Positions 38,755 through 49,115 of a stretch of 64,000 bases of DNA are shown here, piece by piece (the first letter of the stretch is position 1; each line of letters starts with the position of its first letter). A model generated the notes under the pieces. That model saw only the letters and a program-made list of their open reading frames with translations. It did no database searches and was not told the origin of the DNA. A program made the translations under genes and the position numbers. Source of the stretch: Dermatophagoides farinae (Eukaryota; Arthropoda; Arachnida; Sarcoptiformes; Pyroglyphidae); assembly GCF_024713945.1 (NCBI RefSeq), contig NC_134686.1:582001-646000 (forward strand), written 5' to 3'.

Positions 38755-39478
38755 TAATAATGTTTTCTTTGCATTTTTTCATATATAATATACCAATTGA
38801 TGAATGGATAATAATGTCACACACACACACACACACACACGCATACTTTTTTTTCTTCTGTGTCATTTACATTATTCTTTTGCAATTTCAATTTGAATTT
38901 GTTTGTAAAGAATGAAAATTTTTCAAACGAAAAAAAAAATGAAATAAAATGATTGAAAGCTATTTTTTCCGGTAAATTGAAAACTTTTTTTTTATTTCGT
39001 TTCGTTTCATTTTGAATTTCATTTTACTGTCCGGATATGGTGCTCTCTACAACAACAACAACAACAACATCAACAACCGAAAAAAAAATTTACACAAATT
39101 CAATTAAGATCACTCTACTCAACTCTCTCTCTTTTTTTTCTACTTTGAAATTGAAAAAAAAACAAAATCATAAAATAATGTGAAACATGATTATAAACGG
39201 AATAATTTTTTTTTATTAATTTCTCGTTGTCATTGCTTGAAAATTGATCAAAATTTTTTTTTGCGGTTTATTTATCATCATCATCATCATCTTAAATTCA
39301 ATATATAAGATAGAAAATCAAATTGTCCTGAGAAAAACACCAAGGAAAAAAAACCTTTAGGACATTTTTTTTTTTTTTTGCTGCTACATGATGTGCAGGA
39401 TATGCTGGTTTGTTGCTGGTGATAGTAGTAGTGGTGGTGGTGTTGTTGTTTGTTGATGCTACTTGGATCGACTAAAGT
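37702..39478. other. 3' region between the RIM/Fife gene and PRPSAP (convergent)
   Basis: Holds the 3' UTRs of two convergent genes. A weak AATATA signal lies at 37730. The rest is CA/TG repeats (38730-38753, 38818-38841), a TTTTTG array (about 38390-38433) and poly-T. No coding sequence is seen. Confidence 0.6.
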
Positions 39479-40802
39479 TTAATCTTCAACACTAACATCA
39501 GTGAATAGATATGATAATGATTCATTATTATGCATACGACGAATTGCTTCGGTCAACAAAATTGAAATATCAATTGTTTTCATTTTTGGACATTCCATTG
39601 ATTGAATTTCATGTGGAACTATTTATATTGAGCATAGAGAAAAGAAAATGAGAATTGATACAATGTGTAAACAAAAATTTGTCAACAAACAATGACAATC
39701 CGATTATATGATAATCAATCAATCAATCCAATTCAGAGTAAAAAAAAAACTTACTTGTATTTGTAACAACAATTTCATCGATCACTGATTCATTCAATTT
39801 TTTTGCCGCTTCTGGCGATAATAGGGCATGTGTACCGACCAAATGTACTTGTCGTGCGCCTTCTTCATTTTTCAAAAAATTAGCTGCACGTATTGGATGT
39901 TCAACATCATCGATAATATTTTCAATCATTATGGCCAATTTTCCACTAACATCACCAACCAATTTAAGTGGACGACGACGAAATGATGTCAGCACTGGTA
40001 ATGTATCACCACCGGGAACAAATTCAATTTCTTTTACTGGCGGTGGTGATGAACGGCCATCCACTTCATCTGTGTCGCCTAATTTATCATCAGTACCATG
40101 AAGAATGGCCAAATCTACTTTCAATCTTTCAGCATATGCTGTTGCTTTACGTACTGCAGATGTATGTTCAGCAATAATTACAACATCAGAACGATTAATC
40201 TGCTGTGTGAACAATGTTTCTTGGATATGTTGAATTAAAAATGGTGATGCACGTAGATTTTCCACTGGTATATCAAAAAATCCTTGAATCTAGATATTTT
40301 TTTCCAATTGAAACAAAAAAAAAAATCCATCATTATTTATAAATTACACCGAATTTGTTTAGAAACAAAAAAAAAATACCTCTTTATGTTGTAAATCCAC
40401 TGTAATAATATGACGAAAACCGGCACGTCCAATCATTTTGGCCAAAAGTCTTGCCGGTATTGCACCACGTTTACGTTGACGTGCCTGTTTACCATATGGT
40501 AAATATGGTAAAACACCGACCAAATGTTTTGATGCCGATGTATGACATGTATAGCCCATCAATAATAATTCCATAATAGCATCATTACAATTTGTATCGG
40601 TTGCCGTTTGTATGATGTAACAATCTTTAAAACGTACAGATGATGTTATCTGTAGCATTGTTTCACGATTTCCAGCATGATAAAGATTCACTTCCATACG
40701 TCGTATATCTAATCGTTGACAAATTTCATCAGCTAAATCTGGATGTGTATTGCCGGCCAATATAACAACATCGCCCAAGGGACCCATTGTTTTGATTACC
40801 AT
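39479..40802 (-). CDS. Phosphoribosyl pyrophosphate synthetase-associated protein (PAP39/PAP41 type)
   Basis: Exons on the minus strand: 40802-40380, 40289-39755, 39618-39479. Junctions are GT-AG with matching phases, giving 365 residues, against about 356-369 in vertebrate PRPSAP1/2. The protein has the two tandem phosphoribosyltransferase-fold halves of PRPP synthetase. It carries the features of the associated, non-catalytic subfamily: the KQARQRKRG loop in place of the synthetase KDKSRAP-type loop, HKEIQGFF, an inserted segment with DGRSSPP, and the C-terminal IPHEIQ...KTIDISILL...EAIRR. In other animals this protein binds PRPP synthetase subunits in the cytosol and restrains nucleotide-precursor synthesis. 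The first ATG is at 40802; another in-frame Met lies five codons on. A 5' UTR intron (donor near 40935, acceptor near 40820) is possible. Confidence 0.94.
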
Positions 40803-41461
40803 TATTATTATATTCAAGCTATTTTATTTTATCGATCAGAAATAAAAAAAAAACGAAGAAAAACAAAACTTTAAGACGAACGAATAATAATATAAAAAAA
40901 ACTTGAATCGTAAAAAAAATTGAAAGAAAAGTCACCTTGTGTGCTGCTCCAAATCCAATCGTGTTCAATATTGATGATGACGATTGGTGATCAAATCAAA
41001 TGATTTAAGCTGATGAAACACGAAAAAAAAATTATCAAGAGAAATAACCATAAACAAAACAAAAGAGCAATGTCGCCATCATCGCCATAATAAATATATC
41101 TAATCAATTGCATTATTAGAAAGCAAACGATGATTGCATATCATCATTCGATATATATTAATATATTGATTGATTGATTGATTGATTCAATCATTCATTC
41201 ATTGAATTCGATAACATATCAAAACAAAATTCAATCAAATGGAGCTATTTGTAGCTAAAACAAACAAACAAATGAATGAATGATTGAATGATTGTTGTGA
41301 GATTAAATTTCATTTCACATTGAAATTTTTTTTCCATAAATCATGACCATTGAAATGTAGTTGTTAATAGATTTAAAGTGGAAGATTTTTTTTTGTTTTT
41401 TTTGTTTTTGTTTTCGAATTTGTGTTCATCAAAACACAACACAACACAACACAATTGAATC
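40803..41461. promoter_or_regulatory. Divergent intergenic region between PRPSAP and a small membrane-protein gene
   Basis: 659 bp separate two divergently oriented start codons. It contains ATTG tandem repeats near 41165-41190 and CAACA repeats just before 41462. It probably holds both promoters, but no TATA-like or initiator element is decisive. Confidence 0.4.
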
Positions 41462-41950
41462 ATGTTCAAATTGTTCACATTTGTGTCGATAATGATGATA
41501 ATAATGTTTTCAAATGCTGAATGTCCAGTTATGTTGAAAAATAATGACAACAACAACAACAACAATTTGGATCTAGATTATGCTGCAAAACGATTAAGAT
41601 TAGATAAAGATACATTATCATTTATGAATGAATATAATCGTCATGTTAGAAATATACGTAAAGATGTATTTATTGATACATTTGAAAAATCATCGGCTAA
41701 AATACATCAAAGATCCATATCAGATCAATCAAAACATCCATATGGTGGTGGCATTAATATGAGATCAATAATGAGTAAGTTATGAGAATTTTTTTTTGTT
41801 GTTGTTGTTACTATTGTTTATGTTTCTATTTCAGATGTATTCACAGCAATCGGTATGATATTGGCGTTGATTTTCATCATCATCTTAATGATTATGGCAT
41901 CGAAAGAATTTTATCAAACAATCGATACAGCGGTGGCTACAATTATTTGA
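41462..41950 (+). CDS. Unrecognised small type I membrane protein A (142 residues)
   Basis: Two exons, 41462-41774 and 41835-41950, are joined by a 60-nt GT-AG intron in phase 1. The N-terminus (MFKLFTFVSIMMIIMFSNA) is a convincing signal peptide. It is followed by a short Asn-rich patch and a charged ectodomain of about 80 residues (LDLDYAAKRLRLDKDTLSF...). The second exon encodes a transmembrane segment (~108-126, AIGMILALIFIIILMIM) and a 16-residue tail ending ATII. An AATAAA signal follows at 42020. I do not recognise the family. The next gene downstream has the same layout and the same intron position and phase just before the membrane segment, so the two may be tandem paralogues. Function unknown. 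Confidence 0.7.
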
Positions 41951-42019
41951 TTTCAATCACCACACACACACACACACACCGGTTCATTATGTTTTTCATT
42001 CTTTTTTTTCTCCTATTCC

Positions 42020-42025
42020 AATAAA
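42020..42025 (+). terminator. AATAAA polyadenylation signal for small membrane gene A
   Basis: Canonical hexamer 70 bp after the stop codon of the gene ending at 41950. Confidence 0.7.
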
Positions 42026-42734
42026 TTTCTTGCACTTTTTCATCAAAATCAAAAAAAAAAAAAAAATTCCATTGCGTTGCCCACACACACACTGGATTTA
42101 TCCAATGACAATCACCATTTAGCATTGATAATGTTCATTTTTTTTATCTTCATGATTAGATAAAAGCCAACAAAGAAAACACACACAAGGTAGTTTTCAC
42201 AGTGACAACGAAAACAAGACAAAACAAAAAAAAATTCGGCTTTAACATGAAAAAGAATTTAGTGGAATTTTGTTTCCTTTCGTTTTCTTTTTGTAATTCA
42301 AATGAAGATTCTATCTTTTTGTTATCATCACCATTCATCGGAATTGAAACCAAACAAATAGAGGAAACAACAAAATAAGAAAATCTGTTGTTGTTGCTGC
42401 TGCTGCTGCCGTGTTTTTTTTTTTTTTTTGCTTTGCTTAGCTTTGGTAACAAAATACTTATTTTGTTACCATTTTTTTTCTTCACTCCAAAAATAATCAA
42501 ATAATGGAAAACACCCACCAATACACACACACACACCCACTCTCTCATGTTCTAGAATCTATCGATTTTCAACAATATACATTGTTATCATCATCACACA
42601 TAAAAATGAATTAGAATTTCAATGAAAAATATTCACCCATTACTTTTAAACAACATTGTACTTGTGTGTTTCCACATATATATTCGGTGTTTTTTTTTAT
42701 TTCATGTGAAAAAAAAAATTTATTCCTAACAAAA
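42026..42734. other. Intergenic gap between the two small membrane genes
   Basis: CA repeats, poly-A/T runs and a GTTGCTGCTGCTGCTGC tract near 42388. No gene seen. Confidence 0.6.
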
Positions 42735-43428
42735 ATGATGATGATGATGATGAAAATATTCAAAATACTTATCATCATCGTTGTTTTATTATTATTCACT
42801 GTTATCAATATTGTGAATTCATTATTGTTTCACAATACAAATGTCAGATCTAATCATCATCATCATCATCGTGATGGCAATGGTTTTAACATTGGTGATG
42901 ATGAACCAATATACGGGGATATACATCAAATACAATCAAAAGAAAACATAACATTGGAAGAGGATCGATCATCGATACCATCAATATTGCATCAGCAACA
43001 ATCACAACAATCATCATCATCATCATTATCATCATCAATCAAAAATGGTAAAATATTTTCATCACAAGAATCTGGATCATCTAAATGGACGCGTAAAGAT
43101 CAATCATCTAGAAATCAGCAACCAACATATGATACACCATTTACAATATTTTGTAAGTTTTTTTTTTAAAAACTTTTTTTTTTGTTGCTCTTCATACACA
43201 TCACACTCACATTCGTTTTTTCTTTTCATAGATTTTCTCATAGGACTAAGCATAACGGCATTTCTTTTCATTATTTATTATTTAAATATGAAAGATTTAC
43301 AATTACGTTCACCAACAATACGTACGCCATTATTAAAAATTGATAATGGCCATTTGCAGCCAAAATCACCACCATCATTAACAGTGTCGCCATTATCGTT
43401 GAATCAATCACGATCATTTTCATCATGA
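42735..43428 (+). CDS. Unrecognised small type I membrane protein B (204 residues)
   Basis: Two exons, 42735-43152 and 43232-43428, are joined by a 79-nt GT-AG intron in phase 1. Translation can start at any of six consecutive ATG codons (42735 onward). They lead into a signal-peptide-like hydrophobic stretch (KIFKILIIIVVLLLFTVIN). The ectodomain of about 110 residues has a His run and Ser/Gln-rich segments. The second exon starts inside a transmembrane segment (~141-158, FLIGLSITAFLFIIYYL). A basic, Ser/Pro-rich cytoplasmic tail of 46 residues follows (LRSPTIRTPLLK...), with several possible SP/TP phosphorylation sites. Same strand and architecture as the preceding gene. AATAAA follows at 43489. 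Family and function unknown. Confidence 0.7.
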
Positions 43429-43488
43429 TCGTGAAATGAAATGAAATGATTGCTTTCGGGCTAATTAATTCCAATTTTATCACTATAA

Positions 43489-43494
43489 AATAAA
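43489..43494 (+). terminator. AATAAA polyadenylation signal for small membrane gene B
   Basis: Canonical hexamer 61 bp after the stop codon at 43428. Confidence 0.65.
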
Positions 43495-44319
43495 AAAAAA
43501 CCGGAATAAATGAAGCGGAAGATTTTTTTTTTAACGACGACGAAATACAAGAGCAGGGCATATAATACAATCCAAGGTGTGTGTGTGTGTGTAAAAACTT
43601 TATTGCCACACCAAATCATCATCATCATCATGTTGGGTTTAATTGTCAAATAGTTTTTTGTTTTTGCTTTTTTTTGAAAAGTTTTTCCCTACAACCCTAA
43701 TTCTGTTGAAAGAAAACTTTTCTATCTTCTAATGAAATTTGTTTTATTCCCCATTTTAGAATTGCAAACGAAAAAAAAATTCTTCATTCGGGAGCAAATT
43801 CTTGTGGTTCGTTTGTCTCCTACCTACCCGCCCACCCACATACATACACACACACACACGCACTCTTTCACTCTTATTCGCCCATCTCATTTTTGAGAAA
43901 TGAAAAATTTTCATTTCTCCATTTCAGAATCGACATTGGCCAATCAATTTTGTCAAAATAATTCCTCATCATATAGAATGTAGTCCCACATGAATCATTT
44001 ATTATTGTAATCTTTTCATGGAAAACAAAACAATGGAAAATATTTTTACATAGAACAACAACAACAACAAAGTCCATCCAAACAACGACAAATCTATGGC
44101 GGCATTCCCGAGAAGAAAAGGAATTCTGAAATTTAAATAGAGAAAAAAAATGATCATTTTATTCGTTGAAAATAATGGAATCAATTAAGTTTTTTCTGTT
44201 CTCTTTCTTCTGAGAGATATTTGTGCACTTGTGTAATTGATGTAAAAGTTTTTCTTTGATTAATTTTTTTTCCGGTGAAACAAATAACGGATTTGAATGT
44301 AGAATATAAATGAGAATAG

Positions 44320-44420
<101 letters not shown>

Positions 44421-45397
44421 TTCTTACCTACCGAATGCAGAATAAATGGAATCTTTCATGGATGGATACGATGTGAGAGGAGCTGAATGAATGAATGTGG
44501 GGGAAGGGACTTTGTATAAAAAGATGATTGATGATGGTTATGATTCGATTGGTTTTATTTTATTCACACTCAAAACAACACTTACATACATGAGAACAGG
44601 AGAGAGGGGGGATTGTGGAAGGAAAAAAAATCCAATTTTTCTCTCTCTCTCTCTCTCTCTCTCTATATCTGTTTGAATAATGAAAAATGGTGAAATTTTG
44701 AAGAAAATTTTGACTATAAACATGAATTTTATTTTATTTTTTTGTTTTGTTTTCAATCTTTACAATTGGTTACGAGAAATAAAACTTTCAAATTTTCGTT
44801 GGTTGGCTTGCTGCTGTTGTAGCCAAAAATTTTCGGCTACCAACCCGGGTTGTGTGTGTGTATATGCATGAAAAAAAATGATGAAAATGAAAATGACATG
44901 AAAATATGATCGATTACGTTGCGTAAATATCGATTATTTTGTTTTGGTTTTTTTTTTGTTTTGTTTCTATAAAAACACAGGTATAACAACCACCGGCTTG
45001 ATATGACGATGAGGATGTTGTGTATGATTGTTTTTGCATTTAGTGAAGAAAAAAAAGTCAAAATCTGAAAATGAATGAATGCAAAAAAAAAACAAAAAAC
45101 AAAAGAAAAGCATCAAATTTGATTCTAATTTCAAAACTTTATGACGAATAAAATCAAATCGATCACTTTGAATGATGAAACGAATGTGTGTGTGTGTGTA
45201 AATGCCATGTTTTCCATCCTTATTGATTTTTTTCTCCTTAAATTTTCAACACACACACACATACAGAATGAACAGCGAAAAAAAAATCCAAAATGAAAAA
45301 AATAAATTCCAAACATTCATATATGGATTTTATCACTATCTATATCATCATCGGTGGTAGGAAAAAAAACACAGAATATTCTTGGAATCCTTTCTCA

Positions 45398-45452
45398 CTC
45401 TCTCTCTCTTTCTCTTTCTCTCTCTCTAGAGAGGGATAGAGAGAGAGAAAGC
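45398..45452. repeat. CT/GA inverted repeat (hairpin- or triplex-prone)
   Basis: A pyrimidine tract (CTCTCTTTCTCT...) is followed after a central TCTAGAGA by a purine tract (GAGGGATAGAGAGAGAGAAAG) that is nearly complementary to it. Confidence 0.7.
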
Positions 45453-45495
45453 GAAAATATATAATTTAATTAAACATTTGGAACGCATACAATTT

Positions 45496-45633
45496 ATGTT
45501 CAATTTATTTGTACTCATGTTTTTCACATTTTTCATCTCTTATTCATATTTCAAGCACTTGGCAGTTGGTGAAAATGGCAATATTGAATCATTGTATGAT
45601 GATGACGATGATGATGATGATACGATTTATTGA
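45496..45633 (+). CDS. Possible small secreted peptide (45 residues)
   Basis: A 46-codon frame including the stop starts MFNLFVLMFFTFFISYSYF, which looks like a signal peptide. It continues with HLAVGENGNIESLY and ends in a run of eight Asp then TIY. The Asp run is the translation of a GATGATG microsatellite, which weakens the case. The start resembles that of the small membrane protein at 41462 (MFKLF), and it is on the same strand in the same gene-poor interval. It may be an exon of a longer gene, a genuine micropeptide, or chance. Confidence 0.25.
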   Translation: MFNLFVLMFFTFFISYSYFKHLAVGENGNIESLYDDDDDDDDTIY

Positions 45634-45642
45634 TCATTGATC

Positions 45643-45677
<35 letters not shown>

Positions 45678-47328
45678 TCGAATGTACATTCTATATTATT
45701 ATCGATGAACTACAATTTAATCAACGTGATTATATTCAATGTATAGATGTATAGATATAGATGATGATGATGATGCATGATTGTATTTGTGTTCTATTTA
45801 ATATGAATCAAATTGTTATTATATTATCATCATCATCATCATCATTGACAACAACAACGACGAACAAAACGATATGAAACGAGAGAGAGAGAAAAAAAAT
45901 TGAAATTGAGATTTATTCATTGTTTTCATGAAAGAAAAAGAAGACGACAAGAGGACAAATATGTACAACGAACGGATTAATATTTGGAAATGAAAAAAAA
46001 ATTATCAATCGATTTGTTTGATTTTATTTTTTTTTATTTTTATCGACAGACAACCTCAATTTGTTTGTTTGTTTGTTTTGTCCCTAATTTCAAAAATTGA
46101 TGGTGAGAAAAACAGAAAACAGAAACAAAAAAAAAATTTGTCCTAATCATTGTCAATTGAATGGAAAAACAATCGATTAATGGAAACCAATGAGAACAGA
46201 CACATGACAATGAAAATGCATTTATTTTTTTCAATTAAATTTTTTCTTTTTTTTTTTGTTATTCCTACAAATTGATATCGATGAAATCATTGATTGAAAT
46301 GTAATGTGTAATGTGTAATGTAATCATCATCATCATTGACGGTGAAAAAGTTTGAAACAATTCCGTTGTTGTTTGTTTGTTTTTTTTTTGGAAATTCATA
46401 AGCATGTGTGGGTGTGTGTGTGACAACATCACTTTGCAATGAATTTTTTTTTTTTAGAAATCAATCGGCACATAAATGCGGAGTTTTTTTTTATCAGAAT
46501 TTTTCAACCCAATGATGGATGTTAAAAAAAAATCCCCATTTTTTTTGCCATTCGATGCAATACAATCGTGATCATCCGAATCTTAATAATCTCACATTGA
46601 TCAAACAACAACAAATATATATGTAGACATCATTCAATATGACAAACAAACATTGTCTACAACATATATAAAAAAATAATTTTTTTCCCCTTTCTCATCT
46701 AATCGTGTTTTTTTTTGTCTATTTTGATTGATGATGATGATGAACAATTGTGGAAAACCAAACCAAACACCGACATCAAGTCAAATACGTATCGATTATA
46801 TTATATTAATATATGATATGTGTATATAAATATAGACTTGATGTTCAAAGACAAAGTTTCTTTCCATGTTTTTTTTTTTTGGTTTATCGTTTACCAGATG
46901 CACATTTTTTTCTGGTATTAAATTGAATGGATGGATTATTATTATTGTGTGTATCAACTTTATCATCATCTAATTTTTGTTTTCATGTCTGTTAATACAC
47001 ACATGATTCATGATTTGAGCTGGAGGAATGAACACACACACAACATTTATAAATGTGCGATAATCACCAAGGTGTATTATGTGATGTGATGAATTAAAAA
47101 AAAGAAGAAGAAAAAATTTTTCTCGTGTTAATATTTATTTATGACAAAAAAAAATTGTTGATTTTTTGTTTTGAACAACCACAACAACAACAACAACAAA
47201 AACGCTTTTCCTTATTTTTATCCTATTTGGATCAATCATTATTTTTATCCATTGTGATAAAGAAAAAGACAACAAATTTTTTTTCCAGATTAAATAATAC
47301 ACACCTTTTCCATTGCGCGATAATTATT

Positions 47329-48537
47329 ATGCCATATATAACAACAACTGATAATACAAATATTATCGATATGATGATCCATACTACAACAACACCATTA
47401 AGTTTGGATTATAATAATCTTGATGGTTTATTAGCAACGGCTAAACCATCAATGATTGAAACGGCAGCAGCAGCAGCAGCTACGACTACAAAAATGGATT
47501 CCATCACCACAACCACCACTTCATCATTGTTAGATTTGATTTTATCGACATCGATCACCGACACCAATAATAATTTAGAGACAACAACAACAACTTTCAA
47601 TATTGATGATTCGATGATGGCCAAAAATGTATCGACAATATCGAATTTGATTGAAACAACGACAATGACAACAACAACAGCAGCAGCAGCAGCAACAATC
47701 TCAACGACAGCAACTATAGATAACACATCGACAATGACAGCCATTTTGGAAAATCTTGATATCATCAATGGAACAACAATCGTGGTGGCCACTAATAATG
47801 ATCAAACGGAATCGAATAATTCATCAACAACAACACCATCATCATCATTATTTCCTATTGATGGTGAAATTTTTAAAAATCTCAAAGATAATTTAACTGA
47901 AATTGCTAACAATGTAATTGATGCTGAACAAAATTTACAGAATAAAACTGTAGATTTTTTCAAAAATGATCTACCAGATGGCATGAAAAATTTAACTTCA
48001 GGAATTGGTACAATGCTCGGTTATGATCATCATCATGATGATGATGGTCAACAACAATCGATGGCTTTGGCTTTTTATGGAATCGCTGTATTGGCATTAC
48101 TTGTAGTGTTGGTAATAGCTTGTTGGGCTATTTATCATTATAAATTGAAAAATCATTTCGGTAATAATAATCCAGATAATAATAATCCACAACCACAACA
48201 ACAATCGAATGGTAATAAAAATGATCAACAAAAACGTTCAACAAATTTATCTGATAATCTTTCAGCCAGTGGTGGCGGCAATAGTGGTAATAGAAAAATT
48301 GTCGATGACGTTGAAAAAGCAATGACAGCAATGGGTGCTGTACCAAGAGTCATTGATGCAGCTAACAATGGTGAATTGCAGCAGCAATTGAAATCAACAG
48401 CGATGCGAAATTATTCGGAAAATGCCGATAACGTTAATGATGATGGTGATGAGGAACTAAATGATGTACAAAAAGCTAAACGTAAACGACAAACCAATAA
48501 AGATCGAACTGATCCGGCTGAAAATGAAGAATTATAA
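47329..48537 (+). CDS. Unrecognised Thr-rich single-pass membrane protein (402 residues)
   Basis: A single open exon. The first ATG of the frame is at 47329; the frame stays open upstream to about 47125 without an ATG, so an upstream coding exon joined at the acceptor TTTTTTCCAG (about 47288) cannot be excluded. Residues 1-170 are rich in Thr, Ala and Asn with poly-Thr and poly-Ala patches, mucin-like. Residues ~180-235 are a charged, probably helical segment (FPIDGEIFKNLKDNLTEIA...). A strong transmembrane helix spans ~246-270 (ALAFYGIAVLALLVVLVIACW). The cytoplasmic part has Asn/Gln repeats and a basic patch KAKRKRQ before an acidic end NEEL. No signal peptide is evident from the 47329 start. 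AATAAA follows at 48712. It converges with the PLC-like gene. Family not recognised. Confidence 0.7.
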   Translation: MPYITTTDNTNIIDMMIHTTTTPLSLDYNNLDGLLATAKPSMIETAAAAAATTTKMDSITTTTTSSLLDLILSTSITDTNNNLETTTTTFNIDDSMMAKNVSTISNLIETTTMTTTTAAAAATISTTATIDNTSTMTAILENLDIINGTTIVVATNNDQTESNNSSTTTPSSSLFPIDGEIFKNLKDNLTEIANNVIDAEQNLQNKTVDFFKNDLPDGMKNLTSGIGTMLGYDHHHDDDGQQQSMALAFYGIAVLALLVVLVIACWAIYHYKLKNHFGNNNPDNNNPQPQQQSNGNKNDQQKRSTNLSDNLSASGGGNSGNRKIVDDVEKAMTAMGAVPRVIDAANNGELQQQLKSTAMRNYSENADNVNDDGDEELNDVQKAKRKRQTNKDRTDPAENEEL

Positions 48538-48711
48538 GAATCTGAATCACACATTTACGCACGTAATAAGCGTGGATGAATATATAGAATTCAATTTTTT
48601 TTTTCATACAGTTTAGCAGTAATTTTTTTCTTGTTGTTGTTGTTGTCTGAGAAAAATCAAATTGTAAATCTTTTCAAATATATAATGAATGATGATGAAT
48701 ATATAACCTGA

Positions 48712-48717
48712 AATAAA
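48712..48717 (+). terminator. AATAAA polyadenylation signal for the Thr-rich membrane gene
   Basis: Canonical hexamer 175 bp after the stop codon at 48537. Confidence 0.65.
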
Positions 48718-49115
48718 TTGATGATGAATTGCATTTTTTTTTCGAAAATTTCAAAATTCATTAGAATAATGCGGCGCCATCTATTGTTCGCTGAAACTTG
48801 CCACACGAAATTCAAAAAAAAGAGGAAATCCGATGATTAGACCACGAAAAAAACTGAAGAAAACTGAACTTTATTCATAGAAAAAACGTGCCTTTTAGGT
48901 GTGCACATGTGTAATTTGTTGGAGAACTATTCATATATGAGGGTAAAAAAATTATAGAATGAAAATGATAATTTTTGTATTGAAAATAAAATTTCTGCTT
49001 CTGCATACATATATTATAAACAGAATCATCAATGAAATTATTATTATATCACAAAGTAACAAAATCACAAAAAAAAATTCAAATTGATGATGAGATCTTG
49101 AATTGAATGAAATTA
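48718..49115. other. Convergent 3' intergenic gap
   Basis: About 400 bp between the 3' ends of the Thr-rich gene (+) and the PLC-like gene (-). It includes a short GC-richer stretch near 48770-48815 (GCGGCGCCATCTATTG...). No gene seen. Confidence 0.6.
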
